A DNA stretch of 64,000 nucleotides. It comes from Streptomonospora sp. PA3. GTDB taxonomy: Bacteria; Actinomycetota; Actinomycetes; Streptosporangiales; Streptosporangiaceae. The notes beneath the pieces are model-generated. The model did not search any database. It was given only the letters and a program-made list of their open reading frames with translations, and was not told the origin of the DNA. Location: NCBI RefSeq assembly GCF_009728995.1, contig NZ_VTZW01000008.1, forward strand, positions 372,001-436,000. Reading direction: 5' to 3'. The position numbers were made by a program, and so were the translations under genes. Every line of letters begins with the position of its first letter. Within the stretch, counting starts at the first letter, position 1. Shown here in pieces: positions 17,115-26,853 of this stretch.

Positions 17115-18740
17115 ATGCCAACGGCACCGGTGCTCAGCTCGGCCGTCGACCCCGAAGGCGCCGAGTTCGCGGCCAACGCCGAGGCCAACCGCGCTCTGGC
17201 GGCCCAACTGCGCGAGCGCGTCGCCGCCACCGCCCTGGGCGGTCCGGAGAAGACGCGCCTGCGCCACACCGAGCGCGGCAAGCTGCTCCCGCGGGAGCGG
17301 GTCGACCGCCTGCTCGATCCGGGGTCTCCGTTCCTGGAGCTGTCGCCGCTGGCGGGTTGGGGGCTGTACGGAGCCGACGGCCAGGACGCCCCCGCCGCCG
17401 GCATCATCACCGGGATCGGGCGCGTATGCGGCCGCGAGACGGTGATCGTCGCCAACGACGCCACGGTCAAGGGCGGCAGCTACTACCCCGCGACGGTCAA
17501 GAAGCACCTGCGCGCCCAAGAGGTGGCGCTGCACAACCACCTGCCGTGCGTGTACCTGGCCGACTCCGGCGGCGCCTTCCTGCCGATGCAGGACGAGGTC
17601 TTCCCCGACCGCGAGCACTTCGGCCGCATCTTCTACAACCAGGCGACCATGTCGCGCCTGGGCATTCCGCAGATCGCGGCGGTGCTGGGCTCGTGCACCG
17701 CCGGCGGCGCCTACGTGCCGGCGATGAGCGACGAAGCGGTGATCGTGCGCGACCAGGGCACGATCTTCCTGGGCGGCCCGCCCCTGGTGAAGGCGGCCAC
17801 CGGCGAGGTCGTCACCGCCGAGGAGCTGGGCGGCGGCGACGTCCACGCCCGCGTCTCCGGAGTCGTCGACCACATCGCCGACGACGACGCCCACGCCCTG
17901 GCCGTGGTCCGCCAGATCGCCGACACCTTCGGCCCGCGCGGCGAACCCGCCTGGGAGCGCGCCGAGCCCCGGCCGCCGGCGCTGGACCCCGGCGAGATCT
18001 ACGGCGTGGTGCCCACCGACACCCGCACCCCCTACGACGTGCGCGAGATCATCGCCCGCATCGTCGACGGCAGCGAGTTCACCGAGTTCAAGGCCGAGTA
18101 CGGCACCACCCTGGTCTGCGGGTTCGCCCGGATCCACGGCCACCCGGTGGGCATCGTCGCCAACAACGGGATCCTGTTCGGCGAGTCGGCGCTCAAGGGC
18201 GCGCACTTCATCGAGCTGTGCGACCGGCGCAGCACGCCGCTGGTGTTCCTGCAGAACATCTCCGGGTTCATGGTGGGCCGCGACTACGAGGCCGGCGGTA
18301 TCGCCAAGCACGGCGCGAAGATGGTGACGGCGGTGGCCTGCGCGCGGGTGCCCAAGTTCACCGTGGTCGTCGGCGGCTCGTTCGGCGCCGGCAACTACAG
18401 CATGTGCGGGCGAGCGTATTCGCCGCGGTTCCTGTGGATGTGGCCCAACGCGCGGATCTCGGTGATGGGCGGCGAGCAGGCCGCCTCGGTGCTGGCCACG
18501 GTGCGCCGCGACCAACTGGAGGCGCGCGGCCAGGAGTGGCCGGCCCAGGAGGAAGAGGAGTTCAAGGAACCGATCCGCGAGCAGTACGAACAGCAGGGCG
18601 ACCCCTACTACTCGACCGCGCGGCTGTGGGACGACGGCGTCATCGATCCGGCCGACACCCGCACCGTGCTGGCGCTGGGGCTTGAGGCCGCCCGCTACTC
18701 GCCGCTGGAGCCCGTGGGCTACGGCGTCTTCCGGATGTGA
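17115..18740 (+). CDS. accD1: Acyl-CoA carboxylase carboxyltransferase subunit (methylcrotonyl-CoA type)
   Basis: A 541-residue carboxyltransferase subunit that moves CO2 from biotin to an acyl-CoA. The sequence is of the methylcrotonyl-CoA carboxylase beta type: [55 protein letters not shown] and, in the second half, [26 protein letters not shown] and [15 protein letters not shown]. It is the first gene of an operon with the biotin carboxylase and an acyl-CoA dehydrogenase, the leucine-degradation arrangement known in Streptomyces. Its stop overlaps the next gene's GTG start (GTGA). Confidence 0.92.
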   Translation: MPTAPVLSSAVDPEGAEFAANAEANRALAAQLRERVAATALGGPEKTRLRHTERGKLLPRERVDRLLDPGSPFLELSPLAGWGLYGADGQDAPAAGIITGIGRVCGRETVIVANDATVKGGSYYPATVKKHLRAQEVALHNHLPCVYLADSGGAFLPMQDEVFPDREHFGRIFYNQATMSRLGIPQIAAVLGSCTAGGAYVPAMSDEAVIVRDQGTIFLGGPPLVKAATGEVVTAEELGGGDVHARVSGVVDHIADDDAHALAVVRQIADTFGPRGEPAWERAEPRPPALDPGEIYGVVPTDTRTPYDVREIIARIVDGSEFTEFKAEYGTTLVCGFARIHGHPVGIVANNGILFGESALKGAHFIELCDRRSTPLVFLQNISGFMVGRDYEAGGIAKHGAKMVTAVACARVPKFTVVVGGSFGAGNYSMCGRAYSPRFLWMWPNARISVMGGEQAASVLATVRRDQLEARGQEWPAQEEEEFKEPIREQYEQQGDPYYSTARLWDDGVIDPADTRTVLALGLEAARYSPLEPVGYGVFRM

Positions 18741-21307
18741 GGTGGTCAGCGGTGTCCGATCATGAGCAGCACGCGGCCCGGTCGGCCGATGCGGCGGGCC
18801 AAGCGGTGGAAGCCGACACCGGAGGCGCCGGGCCGCGGGACCGCCCCGCGCCCGAGGAGGCTCCGGCCGTACTGGTGGCCAACCGCGGGGAGATCGCGGT
18901 GCGCATCATCCGCACCGTGCGGCGCATGGGCCTGCGCTCGGTCGCGGTGCACAGCACCGCCGACCCAGGGGCCCGGCATGTGCGCGCGGCCGACGCCGCC
19001 GTGTGCGTCGGCGGTCCCTCATTGGCCGACAGCTACCTCGACGCCGCGGCGATCGTCGCCGCCGCCGTGGAGTCGGGGGCGCGGATGGTGCACCCCGGCT
19101 ACGGCTTCCTCGCCGAGAACGCCGACTTCGCGCGGCGCTGCGCCGATGCGGGACTGGTGTTCATCGGCCCGCCGCCCGAGGCCATCGAGGCGATGGGCGA
19201 CAAGATCCGCGCCAAGCAGCGCGTCGCCGAGGCCGGGGTGCCGCTGCTGCCCGGATTCGCCGAGGAGCCCGGCCGCCCCATGGACGACGCCGAGCTGGCC
19301 CGCGCGGCCGAGCGCATCGGGTATCCCCTGCTGATCAAGCCCTCGGCGGGCGGCGGCGGCAAGGGCATGCGGATCGTGCACGATGCCGCGGAGCTGCCCG
19401 CGGCGGCCGCGGCGGCGCGCCGGGAGGCGGCGGCCGCGTTCGGCGACCGGACGCTGCTGGTCGAGCGGCTGGTGCGGCGCCCGCGCCACATCGAGGTGCA
19501 GGTCCTGGCCGACCGGCACGGCAACGTGGTGCACCTGGGCGAGCGCGAGTGCAGCCTGCAGCGCCGGCACCAGAAGATCGTCGAGGAGTCGCCTTCGCCG
19601 CTGCTGTCCCCCGAGCAGCGCGCGGCGATGGGCGAGGCGGCGGTGGCGGCGGCCCAGGCGTGCGGCTACGTGGGCGCGGGCACCGTCGAGTTCATCGTCG
19701 AGCCGCCGGAGGAGGCGGGCGCACCGGCGCCGGAGGTGGACTCGGCTGGCGCATCCGCGGGCGGACAGCACGGCGCGGGGGCTCCGGGGGAACCCCTTAT
19801 CTCAAGTCAAGCCGAGAACCGCGCCGCAGCGCCACCCCGGACACCGCACCTGTGGACGGCCGGCGCGGCCCCGCCCGGACCCGGGCGCAACGGCGGCGGA
19901 GCCCCGGGGGGACCCCTTGATTCCAGTCAACCCTCCCCCGCCCGCCCCGCGCCACCCCGGCCCGGCTCCCTGGGGACGACCGCGCCGCTCGACTACTCCT
20001 TCCTGGAGATGAACACCCGCCTGCAGGTCGAGCACCCGGTCACCGAGGCTGTGGCCGCGATCGGCGGGCGGCGCGGCATCGACCTCGTCGAACTGCAGAT
20101 CCGCGTCGCTCGCGGCGAGCCGCTGCCCTTCGCCCAGTCCGACGTGTCGCTGTCCGGCCACGCCGTGGAGGCCCGCGTCTACGCCGAGGACCCCGCCCAC
20201 GGGTTCCTGCCCACCGGCGGGCGCGTCCTGCTGCTCGACGAACCGGCCGGCGAGGAGGTGCGCGTCGACTCCGGGCTGGACGAGGGCGCCGAGATCACCT
20301 CCGCCTACGACCCCATGCTGGCCAAGGTCGTGACCTGGGCGCCCGACCGCGCGGCGGCCCTGGACCGGATGGATTCCGCGCTGGCCGGCTACACCCTGCT
20401 CGGCTGCGACACCAACGTGGCGTTCCTGCGCGCCCTGCTGCGCACACCCCCGGTGCGCGCCGGCGCTCTGAGCACCGACCTGACCGAGCGGCTCGCCCCC
20501 CGGCTCACCGGCACCGCCGAGCCGGCGGATCCGCGGGCCGCCGGTGGCGGTGCGCCCGCCGCCCCCGCCCCCGACGAACTGCTGGCGGCCGCCGCCGACC
20601 ACCAGCTGAGCCTGGAGCCCGACCCCCGCAGCGCCGACCGCTTCGCCGTCCCCGACGGGTGGCGCATCGGCGAACCCGCCTGGACCGAGTGGCGCCTGCG
20701 CTCGGCGCGGCACCGCGCGGCCGTGGTCCGCGTCCGCCGCCGCGTCGGGCCCGCCGCGGCTCCGGCGCTGCTCCCCGCACCCGCCGCGGCCGGGACGGTC
20801 GGCTACGAGGTCAGCATCGACGGCGGCCCGCCCGAGCCCGTCGACGCCGCCCGCTCCCCCGACGGCCGGACGCTGGTCGTCGCGCTGCGGTCGCGCGTCC
20901 TGCGCTACGCCCGCGCGGGCGAGCCGTCGGGGCTGTGGCTGGGCCGCGGCGGCGCCGCCTGGCACTTCCAGGACGACCCCGTCCTCGCACCGTCCCGCGG
21001 CAGCGGCGCGGCCGGCGACGGGTCGGTGCGCAGCCCCATGCCCGGCACGGTGCTCTCGCTCGCCGTCGCCGAGGGCGAGCGCGTCGCCGCCGGCGCGCCC
21101 GTGGCCGTCGTCGAGGCGATGAAGATGGAGCACACCGTCACCGCGCCCGTCGCCGGCACGGTCAGCGAAGTGCCCGTCAAGCCGGGACGCCCGGTGGCCA
21201 TGGATGCGCTGCTGGCCCGCATCACCCCGGAGCCCGCCGCGGCCCCGCCCGGCTCCGGCGGCCCCGACTCCGCACCCGCCACGTCCCCAGGAAGTGAGGC
21301 GCCATGA
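18737..21307 (+). CDS. accA1: Biotin carboxylase/biotin carrier subunit (acyl-CoA carboxylase alpha) with an inserted repeat segment
   Basis: An 856-residue alpha subunit. The biotin carboxylase domain runs from about residue 46 ([13 protein letters not shown]) and includes the ATP-grasp loop [13 protein letters not shown] and [14 protein letters not shown]. The biotinyl domain is C-terminal, with Lys796 in EAMKMEH. Together with the carboxyltransferase it would carboxylate methylcrotonyl-CoA or a similar acyl-CoA. The start is GTG 18737, overlapping the upstream stop; GTG 18752, behind GAGGTGG, is an alternative. Residues about 333-416, between GTVEFIVE and YSFLEMN, are a Pro/Gly/Ala-rich insertion where homologues have only a few residues. 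It is encoded by two copies of a 120-bp-period repeat. The frame is intact, so the enzyme is probably active with a long surface loop. Confidence 0.9.
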   Translation: MRWSAVSDHEQHAARSADAAGQAVEADTGGAGPRDRPAPEEAPAVLVANRGEIAVRIIRTVRRMGLRSVAVHSTADPGARHVRAADAAVCVGGPSLADSYLDAAAIVAAAVESGARMVHPGYGFLAENADFARRCADAGLVFIGPPPEAIEAMGDKIRAKQRVAEAGVPLLPGFAEEPGRPMDDAELARAAERIGYPLLIKPSAGGGGKGMRIVHDAAELPAAAAAARREAAAAFGDRTLLVERLVRRPRHIEVQVLADRHGNVVHLGERECSLQRRHQKIVEESPSPLLSPEQRAAMGEAAVAAAQACGYVGAGTVEFIVEPPEEAGAPAPEVDSAGASAGGQHGAGAPGEPLISSQAENRAAAPPRTPHLWTAGAAPPGPGRNGGGAPGGPLDSSQPSPARPAPPRPGSLGTTAPLDYSFLEMNTRLQVEHPVTEAVAAIGGRRGIDLVELQIRVARGEPLPFAQSDVSLSGHAVEARVYAEDPAHGFLPTGGRVLLLDEPAGEEVRVDSGLDEGAEITSAYDPMLAKVVTWAPDRAAALDRMDSALAGYTLLGCDTNVAFLRALLRTPPVRAGALSTDLTERLAPRLTGTAEPADPRAAGGGAPAAPAPDELLAAAADHQLSLEPDPRSADRFAVPDGWRIGEPAWTEWRLRSARHRAAVVRVRRRVGPAAAPALLPAPAAAGTVGYEVSIDGGPPEPVDAARSPDGRTLVVALRSRVLRYARAGEPSGLWLGRGGAAWHFQDDPVLAPSRGSGAAGDGSVRSPMPGTVLSLAVAEGERVAAGAPVAVVEAMKMEHTVTAPVAGTVSEVPVKPGRPVAMDALLARITPEPAAAPPGSGGPDSAPATSPGSEAP
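19777..19960. repeat. Duplicated repeat inside the biotin carboxylase gene
   Basis: Two imperfect copies, 19777-19840 and 19898-19960, share the succession GG(A/C)(G/T)C-C-C-GGGGG, ACCCCTT, AGTCAA and GCCACCCCGG at a spacing of 120-121 bp. Both lie in the extra segment that interrupts the conserved biotin carboxylase fold. They look like insertions of a dispersed genomic repeat that kept the reading frame. Confidence 0.65.
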
Positions 21308-22458
21308 CCCACCGGTTGTCCGAGGAGCACGAGGAGCTGCGCCGCACCGTCGAGGAGTTCGCCCGCACCGAGGTCGCGCCGGTCATCGGCGACTACTACG
21401 AGCGCGGCGCGTTCCCCTACGACCTCGTCGCCAAGATGGGGCGTATGGGCCTGTTCGGTCTGCCGTTCCCCGAGGAGCACGGCGGCATGGGCGGCGACTA
21501 CTTCGCGCTCTGCCTTGCGCTGGAGGAGCTCGCCCGCGTCGACTCCTCGGTGGCGATCACCCTGGAGGCGGGCGTGTCGCTGGGCGCCATGCCGCTGTAT
21601 CGCTTCGGCACCGACGAGCAGCGCCGCACCTGGCTGCCGCGCCTGTGCTCGGGCGAGGCGCTGGGCGCCTTCGGGCTGACCGAGCCGGGCGGGGGGTCGG
21701 ACGCGGGAGCGACGCGGACCACCGCCCGCCTGGAGGACGGCGAATGGGTGGTCGACGGCACCAAGGCGTTCATCACCAACTCCGGCACCGACATCACCGC
21801 CCTGGTCACGGTCACCGCCGTCACCGGGCGCCTGGCCGACGGGCGCCCGGAGATCTCGGCGATCCTGGTCCCGGCGGGCACGCCGGGCATGTCGGTGGGC
21901 CAGCACTACTCCAAGGTGGGCTGGAACGCCTCGGACACCAACGAGCTGGTGTTCGACGGCTGCCGCGTGCCCGAGGCCAACCTGGTGGGCGAGCGCGGCC
22001 GCGGCTACGCGCAGTTCCTGCGCATCCTCGACGAGGGCCGCATCGCCATCGCGGCGCTGGGGGTGGGCCTTGCGCAGGGGTGCGTGGACGAGAGCCTGCG
22101 CTACGCCGGCGAGCGCGAGGCGTTCGGCGGTGCCATCGGGCGCTACCAGGCGATCCAGTTCATGATCGCCGACATGGAGGCGCGGGTGCACACCGCGCGC
22201 CTGGCCTACTACGACGCCGCCTCGCGGATGCTGGCCGGCGAGCCGTTCAAGAAGCAGGCGGCGATCGCCAAGCTGGCCTCCTCCAACGCGGCCATGGACA
22301 ACGCCCGCGACGCCACGCAGATCTTCGGCGGCTACGGGTTCATGAACGAGTACCCCGTCGGCCGGTTCTACCGCGACGCCAAGATCCTGGAGGTCGGCGA
22401 GGGCACCTCGGAGATCCAGCGCATGCTCATCGCCCGCGAGCTGGGGCTGCCGGCCTGA
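21304..22458 (+). CDS. acdH: Acyl-CoA dehydrogenase (AcdH-like, branched/short chain)
   Basis: This 384-residue FAD-dependent acyl-CoA dehydrogenase introduces the alpha-beta double bond into acyl-CoA and passes electrons to ETF. Family signatures are GAFGLTEPGGGSDA, IFGGYGFMNEYPV and RDAKILEVGEGTSEIQR. Glu366 in GEGTS occupies the catalytic base position of short/branched-chain enzymes; classical isovaleryl-CoA dehydrogenases place their base elsewhere. A broader branched-chain AcdH role is therefore favoured. The gene overlaps the biotin carboxylase gene by ATGA. The HMG-CoA lyase gene usually found between them in Streptomyces is missing here. Confidence 0.92.
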   Translation: MTHRLSEEHEELRRTVEEFARTEVAPVIGDYYERGAFPYDLVAKMGRMGLFGLPFPEEHGGMGGDYFALCLALEELARVDSSVAITLEAGVSLGAMPLYRFGTDEQRRTWLPRLCSGEALGAFGLTEPGGGSDAGATRTTARLEDGEWVVDGTKAFITNSGTDITALVTVTAVTGRLADGRPEISAILVPAGTPGMSVGQHYSKVGWNASDTNELVFDGCRVPEANLVGERGRGYAQFLRILDEGRIAIAALGVGLAQGCVDESLRYAGEREAFGGAIGRYQAIQFMIADMEARVHTARLAYYDAASRMLAGEPFKKQAAIAKLASSNAAMDNARDATQIFGGYGFMNEYPVGRFYRDAKILEVGEGTSEIQRMLIARELGLPA

Positions 22459-22697
22459 GGCGACCGCCCGGCCGGCGCGGTGCGCGGGGCGGCGCCCTCC
22501 GGCCGGACACGCCGAGCGCCGAGGCGCCCCGGGCGGGGCCGGGCGCGGTCCGCCTCGATGGCACGGCGGCGGAGCGGATCGCCTCCGGCGGTTTCGAATT
22601 CGCCCGCATTCAATAACGCTGTGTAGTTAAATGACTCCGGAAACGGTCGGCGCGGCCCGCCCGACCGCGGTTTGCCACGCCGAACGGAGTCATCGCC

Positions 22698-23477
22698 ATG
22701 CCCCTGCCGTTCCCGCACGCCCGGCCGCGCCGGACCGCACTCGCGCTGGTGGCGGCGCTCGCCCTGGCCGGGGCGTCGGCATCGGCCGCGTCGGCGGCCG
22801 ATGCCGCGGCGGTCGCCGCACCCGCCGAACACACCTGTCCCGTGCTGGTGCCCCCGCCCAGTGGGGCCGACCGCGACCGCTACCTGTGCGGGGACCGCCG
22901 CCTGGGCCCGGCCGAGCTGCCCGACGAGGGGGTCGTCGGGCAGCTGGTCGCGGACTACGACCGCCTCGGCGGCCGCACGCCGGTCGCGTTCCTGGCCGAG
23001 CACCGCGAGACCGGCGTCGACCCCGAGACCGGCGGGCTGCGGGAGAGCTGGCGCTATCCCCCGCACGACGGCTTCGCGCTGGAGGGCGGGCGGCCGCGAA
23101 GCGCGGAGAAGGCGGTGCCCGCGGGGGCGATGGTGGACCGCTTCGGCTCGCCCTTCGGCTCCTTCCTCGCTCCCGCGGGGACCCCCTTTTCCGAGCGGGC
23201 GCTGCCGCCGGACTCCCTGAACACCTGGCCGGGCGGACCGGAGCACAATTACCGCTGCTACCGGGTGGCCGAGTCCTTCACCGCGCGCGTGGGCCCGATC
23301 GCGCCGGCGTTCGAGCAGCCCGGGGGCGGCCTGCAGATCCTCCTGGAGCCCGGGCTCGTCGAGGAGGCCGACGGCCTCGACGAGCTGGGCGCCGACTCCA
23401 TGGTCGAGTGGGGCTACCTCGACAAGCGCCCGGTCGCCGAGTGCGACGTCGAACCCGGCGCCGCCCTGGCGGCCTGA
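22698..23477 (+). CDS. Secreted TNT-domain protein (NAD glycohydrolase type)
   Basis: A 259-residue exported protein. A Sec-type signal peptide (RRTALALVAALALAGASASAASA) precedes a mature part that matches the TNT domain of the M. tuberculosis necrotizing toxin CpnT. It has WRYPPHDGFAL, then DRFGSPFGSFLAPAGTPFSERALPP, YRCYRV and finally EQPGGGLQILL with the conserved glutamine. Family members hydrolyse NAD+/NADP+. Unlike CpnT it has no channel or WXG/type VII module; Sec export alone is indicated. No obvious immunity gene is adjacent. Role in competition, defence or NAD turnover is inferred. Confidence 0.8.
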   Translation: MPLPFPHARPRRTALALVAALALAGASASAASAADAAAVAAPAEHTCPVLVPPPSGADRDRYLCGDRRLGPAELPDEGVVGQLVADYDRLGGRTPVAFLAEHRETGVDPETGGLRESWRYPPHDGFALEGGRPRSAEKAVPAGAMVDRFGSPFGSFLAPAGTPFSERALPPDSLNTWPGGPEHNYRCYRVAESFTARVGPIAPAFEQPGGGLQILLEPGLVEEADGLDELGADSMVEWGYLDKRPVAECDVEPGAALAA

Positions 23478-23560
23478 GCGCGCGTCGCGGTTCCGGCCGC
23501 GCGGATCCGGTGCGGCGCGCGCCCGGTATTCGCCGGCCGGATCGGGTACACCTGGTGTTC

Positions 23561-24376
23561 ATGGAGACGTCGCGCATCGTCTACGACAGCTGGGGAGTCG
23601 GCGCACCCGTGGTGCTGCTGCACGGCCTGGGCCACCACCGGGGGGCCTGGCAGCCCGTCGTCGCCGATCTCGCGCCGCTCTACCAGGTCCTCGCGCTGGA
23701 TCTGCCCGGGTTCGGCGACTCGCCCGCGCCGGGGCCCCAGGACCGCTACGACGTCGGCTTCCTCGTCGACGCGGTGCTGGGCCTGTGCGCCGACCTGGGG
23801 CTGCAGCGCCCGCACATGGTGGGCAACTCCCTGGGCGGGGCGGTGGCGCTGGAGGCGGCCGCCCGGGGCGAGGCCGCCTCGGTGACGGCGCTCTCCCCGA
23901 TCGGTTTCGGCTCCGCCGCGCGCACCGCCCTCGCGCGTGCCCTGGCCGCGAGTGCCCGCTGGGCCGCGCGGGTGCCGCCGCCGCTGGCCCGGGCCGCGGT
24001 GGAGACGCCGCCGGCCCGCGCCCTGGCGCGACGGGTGCTGCGGGCCGATCCCGGTTCCGCGGCCGCGCACGAGGTGGTCTTCGACACCGCGGTGCTGGCG
24101 CCGGGGTCGCCGTTCGTGCGGATGGCGCCGCACGTGGCCGCCTACCGGTTCACCGGGGCGGTGCGGTGCCCGGTCACCATCGCCTGGGGCGACTGCGACC
24201 GGCTGCTGCCGCCCGCCGGCGCCCGGCGCGCGCTGCGGCGCATACCGCACGCGCGCAGTGCCGCGCTGGCGGGCTGCGGGCACATCCCCATGGCCGACGA
24301 CGCCCGCTCGGTCGCCGCCGAGATCCTGCGGACCTGCCGGACGGCCCAGACGGCGGGCGCGGCGCAGGGCCCCTGA
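23561..24376 (+). CDS. Alpha/beta hydrolase
   Basis: A 271-residue alpha/beta-hydrolase fold enzyme. The oxyanion motif is LLHGLGHHRG, the nucleophile elbow GNSLGG, the acid residue lies in AWGDCDRLLP, and the catalytic His in AGCGHIPMAD. A helical cap fills the middle third. Substrate unknown; esterase, lipase or C-C hydrolase roles are all possible. The ATG at 23561 directly precedes the fold. It runs towards the convergent thrS, with 115 bp between them and no clear terminator. Confidence 0.85.
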   Translation: METSRIVYDSWGVGAPVVLLHGLGHHRGAWQPVVADLAPLYQVLALDLPGFGDSPAPGPQDRYDVGFLVDAVLGLCADLGLQRPHMVGNSLGGAVALEAAARGEAASVTALSPIGFGSAARTALARALAASARWAARVPPPLARAAVETPPARALARRVLRADPGSAAAHEVVFDTAVLAPGSPFVRMAPHVAAYRFTGAVRCPVTIAWGDCDRLLPPAGARRALRRIPHARSAALAGCGHIPMADDARSVAAEILRTCRTAQTAGAAQGP

Positions 24377-24491
24377 TCCACGGCCCGCCGAAGGCGCGCG
24401 GACCGACGGCACGCGCCCCGAGGCGCTGCACCGCGGCCGACCGGGCCGCGCACACCCGCGCGCCGGAGCCCCGGCCCGGCGCCCCGCCGCC

Positions 24492-26465
24492 CTAGCGGCG
24501 CTCGCGCACCGCCCGGACGATCTCGTCGGCCGCCTCCTCCAGCGGCACCCCGTTGTTCTGGGAGCCGTCGCGGTAGCGGAAGGACACCGCCCCCTTGGCG
24601 ACGTCGTCGTCGCCCGCCAGCAGCATGAAGGGGACCTTCTGCTTCTGGGCGTTGCGGATCTTCTTCTGCATGCGGTCGTCGCTGGAGTCGACCTCGGCGC
24701 GGACGCCCTGGGCGCGCAGCCGTTCGGCGAAGCCCGCCAGGTAGGGCACGTGCTCGTCGGCGATGGGGATGCCCACCGCCTGCACCGGTGCCAGCCAGGC
24801 GGGGAACGCGCCCGCGTAGTGCTCCAGCAGCACGCCGAAGAACCGCTCGATCGAGCCGAACAGCGCCCGGTGGATCATGATCGGGCGCTGCCGGGAGCCG
24901 TCGGCGGCGGTGTACTCCAGCTCGAAGCGCTTGGGCTGCTGAAGGTCGACCTGCAGCGTGGACATCTGCCAGGTGCGGCCGATGGCGTCCCTGGCCTGCA
25001 CGGAGACCTTGGGGCCGTAGTAGGCCGCGCCGCCGGGGTCCAGGACCAGTTCCAGGCTCTGCTTCTGGGCGGCCTGGCGCAGCAGCTCGGTGGCCTCGTC
25101 CCACTCCTCGGGCTCGCCGATGAACTTCTCGGACTCCCCGCGGGTGGACAGCTCCAGGTAGAAGTCGCTGAGGCCGTAGTCGCGCAGCAGGTCCAGCACG
25201 AAGGTGAGCAGGGTGTCCAGCTCGTCGGGCGCCTGCTCCCGGGTGCAGTAGATGTGGGAGTCGTCCTGGGTGAACCCGCGGGCGCGGGTCAGGCCGTGCA
25301 CCACCCCGGACTTCTCGTAGCGGTAGACGGTGCCGAACTCGAACAGCCGCAGCGGCAGCTCGCGGTAGGACCGTCCGCGCGAGCGGAAGATCAGGTTGTG
25401 CATGGGGCAGTTCATGGCCTTGAGGTAGTAGTCCTGGCCGTCGAACTCCATGGGCGGGAACATGCCCTCGGCGTAGTTGGGCAGGTGCCCGGAGGTCTCG
25501 AACAGGTGCGCCTTGGAGATGTGGGGGGTGTTGACGAAGTCGTAGCCGGCCTCCTCGTGGCGCCGGCGCGCGTACTGCTCCATCTCCTTGCGGACGACGC
25601 CGCCCTTGGGGTGGAACACCGGCAGGCCCGAGCCCAGCTCCTCGGGGAAGGAGAACAGGTCGAGTTCGGCGCCCAGCTTGCGGTGGTCGCGCTTCTCGGC
25701 CTCCTCCAGGAAGGCGAGGTAGTCCTTGAGGGCGTCGCGGTTCTCCCAGGCGGTGCCGTAGATGCGCTGCAGCTGGGGATTGGCCTCGCTGCCGCGCCAG
25801 TAGGCGGCGGCCGAGCGCATGAGCTTGAACGCGGGGATGGCCCTGGTGGTGGGCAGGTGCGGCCCGCGGCACAGGTCCTTCCAGCACAGGTCGCCGGTCT
25901 TGGGGTGGAGGTTGTCGTAGATGGTCAGCCCGCCGGCGCCGACCTCGACCCCGGCGCCCTCGGCCGACTCGCCGGCGTCGCCTTTGAGGCCGATCAGCTC
26001 CAGCTTGTAGGGCTCGGCGGCGAGCTCGGTGCGGGCCTCGTCGTCGGAGACCGGGCGGCGCTCGAAGCGCTGGCCCTGCTTGACGATCTCCTGCATGCGC
26101 TTCTCGATGCGCTTGAGGTCGTCGGGGGTGAAGGGCTCGGCGACGTCGAAGTCGTAGTAGAAGCCGTTGTCGATGGGCGGGCCGATTCCCAGCTTGGCCT
26201 CGGGGAACAGGTCCTGGACCGCTTGAGCGAGGACGTGGGCGGTGGAGTGGCGCAGGATGGCGCGGCCGTCCTCGGAGTCGACGGCGACCGGCTCGACGGT
26301 GTCGCCCTCGGCGAGCACGTGGGCGAGGTCGCGCAGTTCGCCGTTGACGCGGGCGGCGACCACGGTGCGCCCGTCGGCTTCGAGCGCCTGGCCGGCCGTC
26401 GTCTGGGCCGCCACCGCACGCTCGGCTCCGGCGAGGGTGATACGCAGCTCAGGCACGACGGACAC
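24492..26465 (-). CDS. thrS: Threonyl-tRNA synthetase
   Basis: This 657-residue class II aminoacyl-tRNA synthetase charges tRNA-Thr. It has an N-terminal TGS domain (about 1-60) and the editing domain with [14 protein letters not shown]. The catalytic core carries zinc ligands in MNCPMH and DDSHIYC and motif 2 around [22 protein letters not shown]. The C-terminal anticodon-binding domain includes [20 protein letters not shown]. Its length is normal for bacteria. The 388-bp region upstream is shared with the divergent monooxygenase gene; no T-box leader is recognisable. Confidence 0.97.
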   Translation of the reverse strand: MSVVPELRITLAGAERAVAAQTTAGQALEADGRTVVAARVNGELRDLAHVLAEGDTVEPVAVDSEDGRAILRHSTAHVLAQAVQDLFPEAKLGIGPPIDNGFYYDFDVAEPFTPDDLKRIEKRMQEIVKQGQRFERRPVSDDEARTELAAEPYKLELIGLKGDAGESAEGAGVEVGAGGLTIYDNLHPKTGDLCWKDLCRGPHLPTTRAIPAFKLMRSAAAYWRGSEANPQLQRIYGTAWENRDALKDYLAFLEEAEKRDHRKLGAELDLFSFPEELGSGLPVFHPKGGVVRKEMEQYARRRHEEAGYDFVNTPHISKAHLFETSGHLPNYAEGMFPPMEFDGQDYYLKAMNCPMHNLIFRSRGRSYRELPLRLFEFGTVYRYEKSGVVHGLTRARGFTQDDSHIYCTREQAPDELDTLLTFVLDLLRDYGLSDFYLELSTRGESEKFIGEPEEWDEATELLRQAAQKQSLELVLDPGGAAYYGPKVSVQARDAIGRTWQMSTLQVDLQQPKRFELEYTAADGSRQRPIMIHRALFGSIERFFGVLLEHYAGAFPAWLAPVQAVGIPIADEHVPYLAGFAERLRAQGVRAEVDSSDDRMQKKIRNAQKQKVPFMLLAGDDDVAKGAVSFRYRDGSQNNGVPLEEAADEIVRAVRERR

Positions 26466-26853
26466 GGTGTCTCCTCACACATTGGTCGGCGGATGCGCGC
26501 GGGTATCGGCTCGGCGCGGGGCGCGCGAGCGGGCCGCGCCGCTCCCCATCGATGCTATCGGCTCGGCCGCCCCCCTTCACCCGGCTTTCCCCCGCCGCCG
26601 CGGGGCGGAGAACGGCCGCGTCGTGCGGCGCACCGGCCGCGCGGCTTGCGGTGATGCGGGCCGAGCACGGCAGCCGGGCCGCCGGCACCGGACACCCCGG
26701 TACCGGCGCGGACCGCGCGGGACCGGAGCCGACCACAGTTCCGATCAAGTCGGATCGTTTAGTATCCGTTGGGTGCCGCAATGCGCCCGAACGGGCATAA
26801 ACCCGTTGGAGCAGGCAGCAGACAGGCCGGACTAGGCAGGCCGGAGGTATTCG
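26466..26853. other. Divergent intergenic region of thrS and the monooxygenase gene
   Basis: No gene is supported here. Close to the monooxygenase start there are direct repeats of CAGGCCGGA (two copies near 26823-26843) and an inverted CAATGCGCCCGAACGGGCAT (26779-26798). These may mark regulator or promoter sites; function unknown. Confidence 0.4.

Noticed and set aside
19735-19985. Intein or extra functional domain in the biotin carboxylase
   Set aside because: There are no intein splice motifs (no N-terminal Cys/Ser block, no terminal His-Asn), and the DNA is a simple duplicated repeat.
26466-26853. T-box riboswitch upstream of thrS
   Set aside because: No specifier stem, T-box core or antiterminator was recognisable, and such leaders are uncommon for thrS in actinobacteria.
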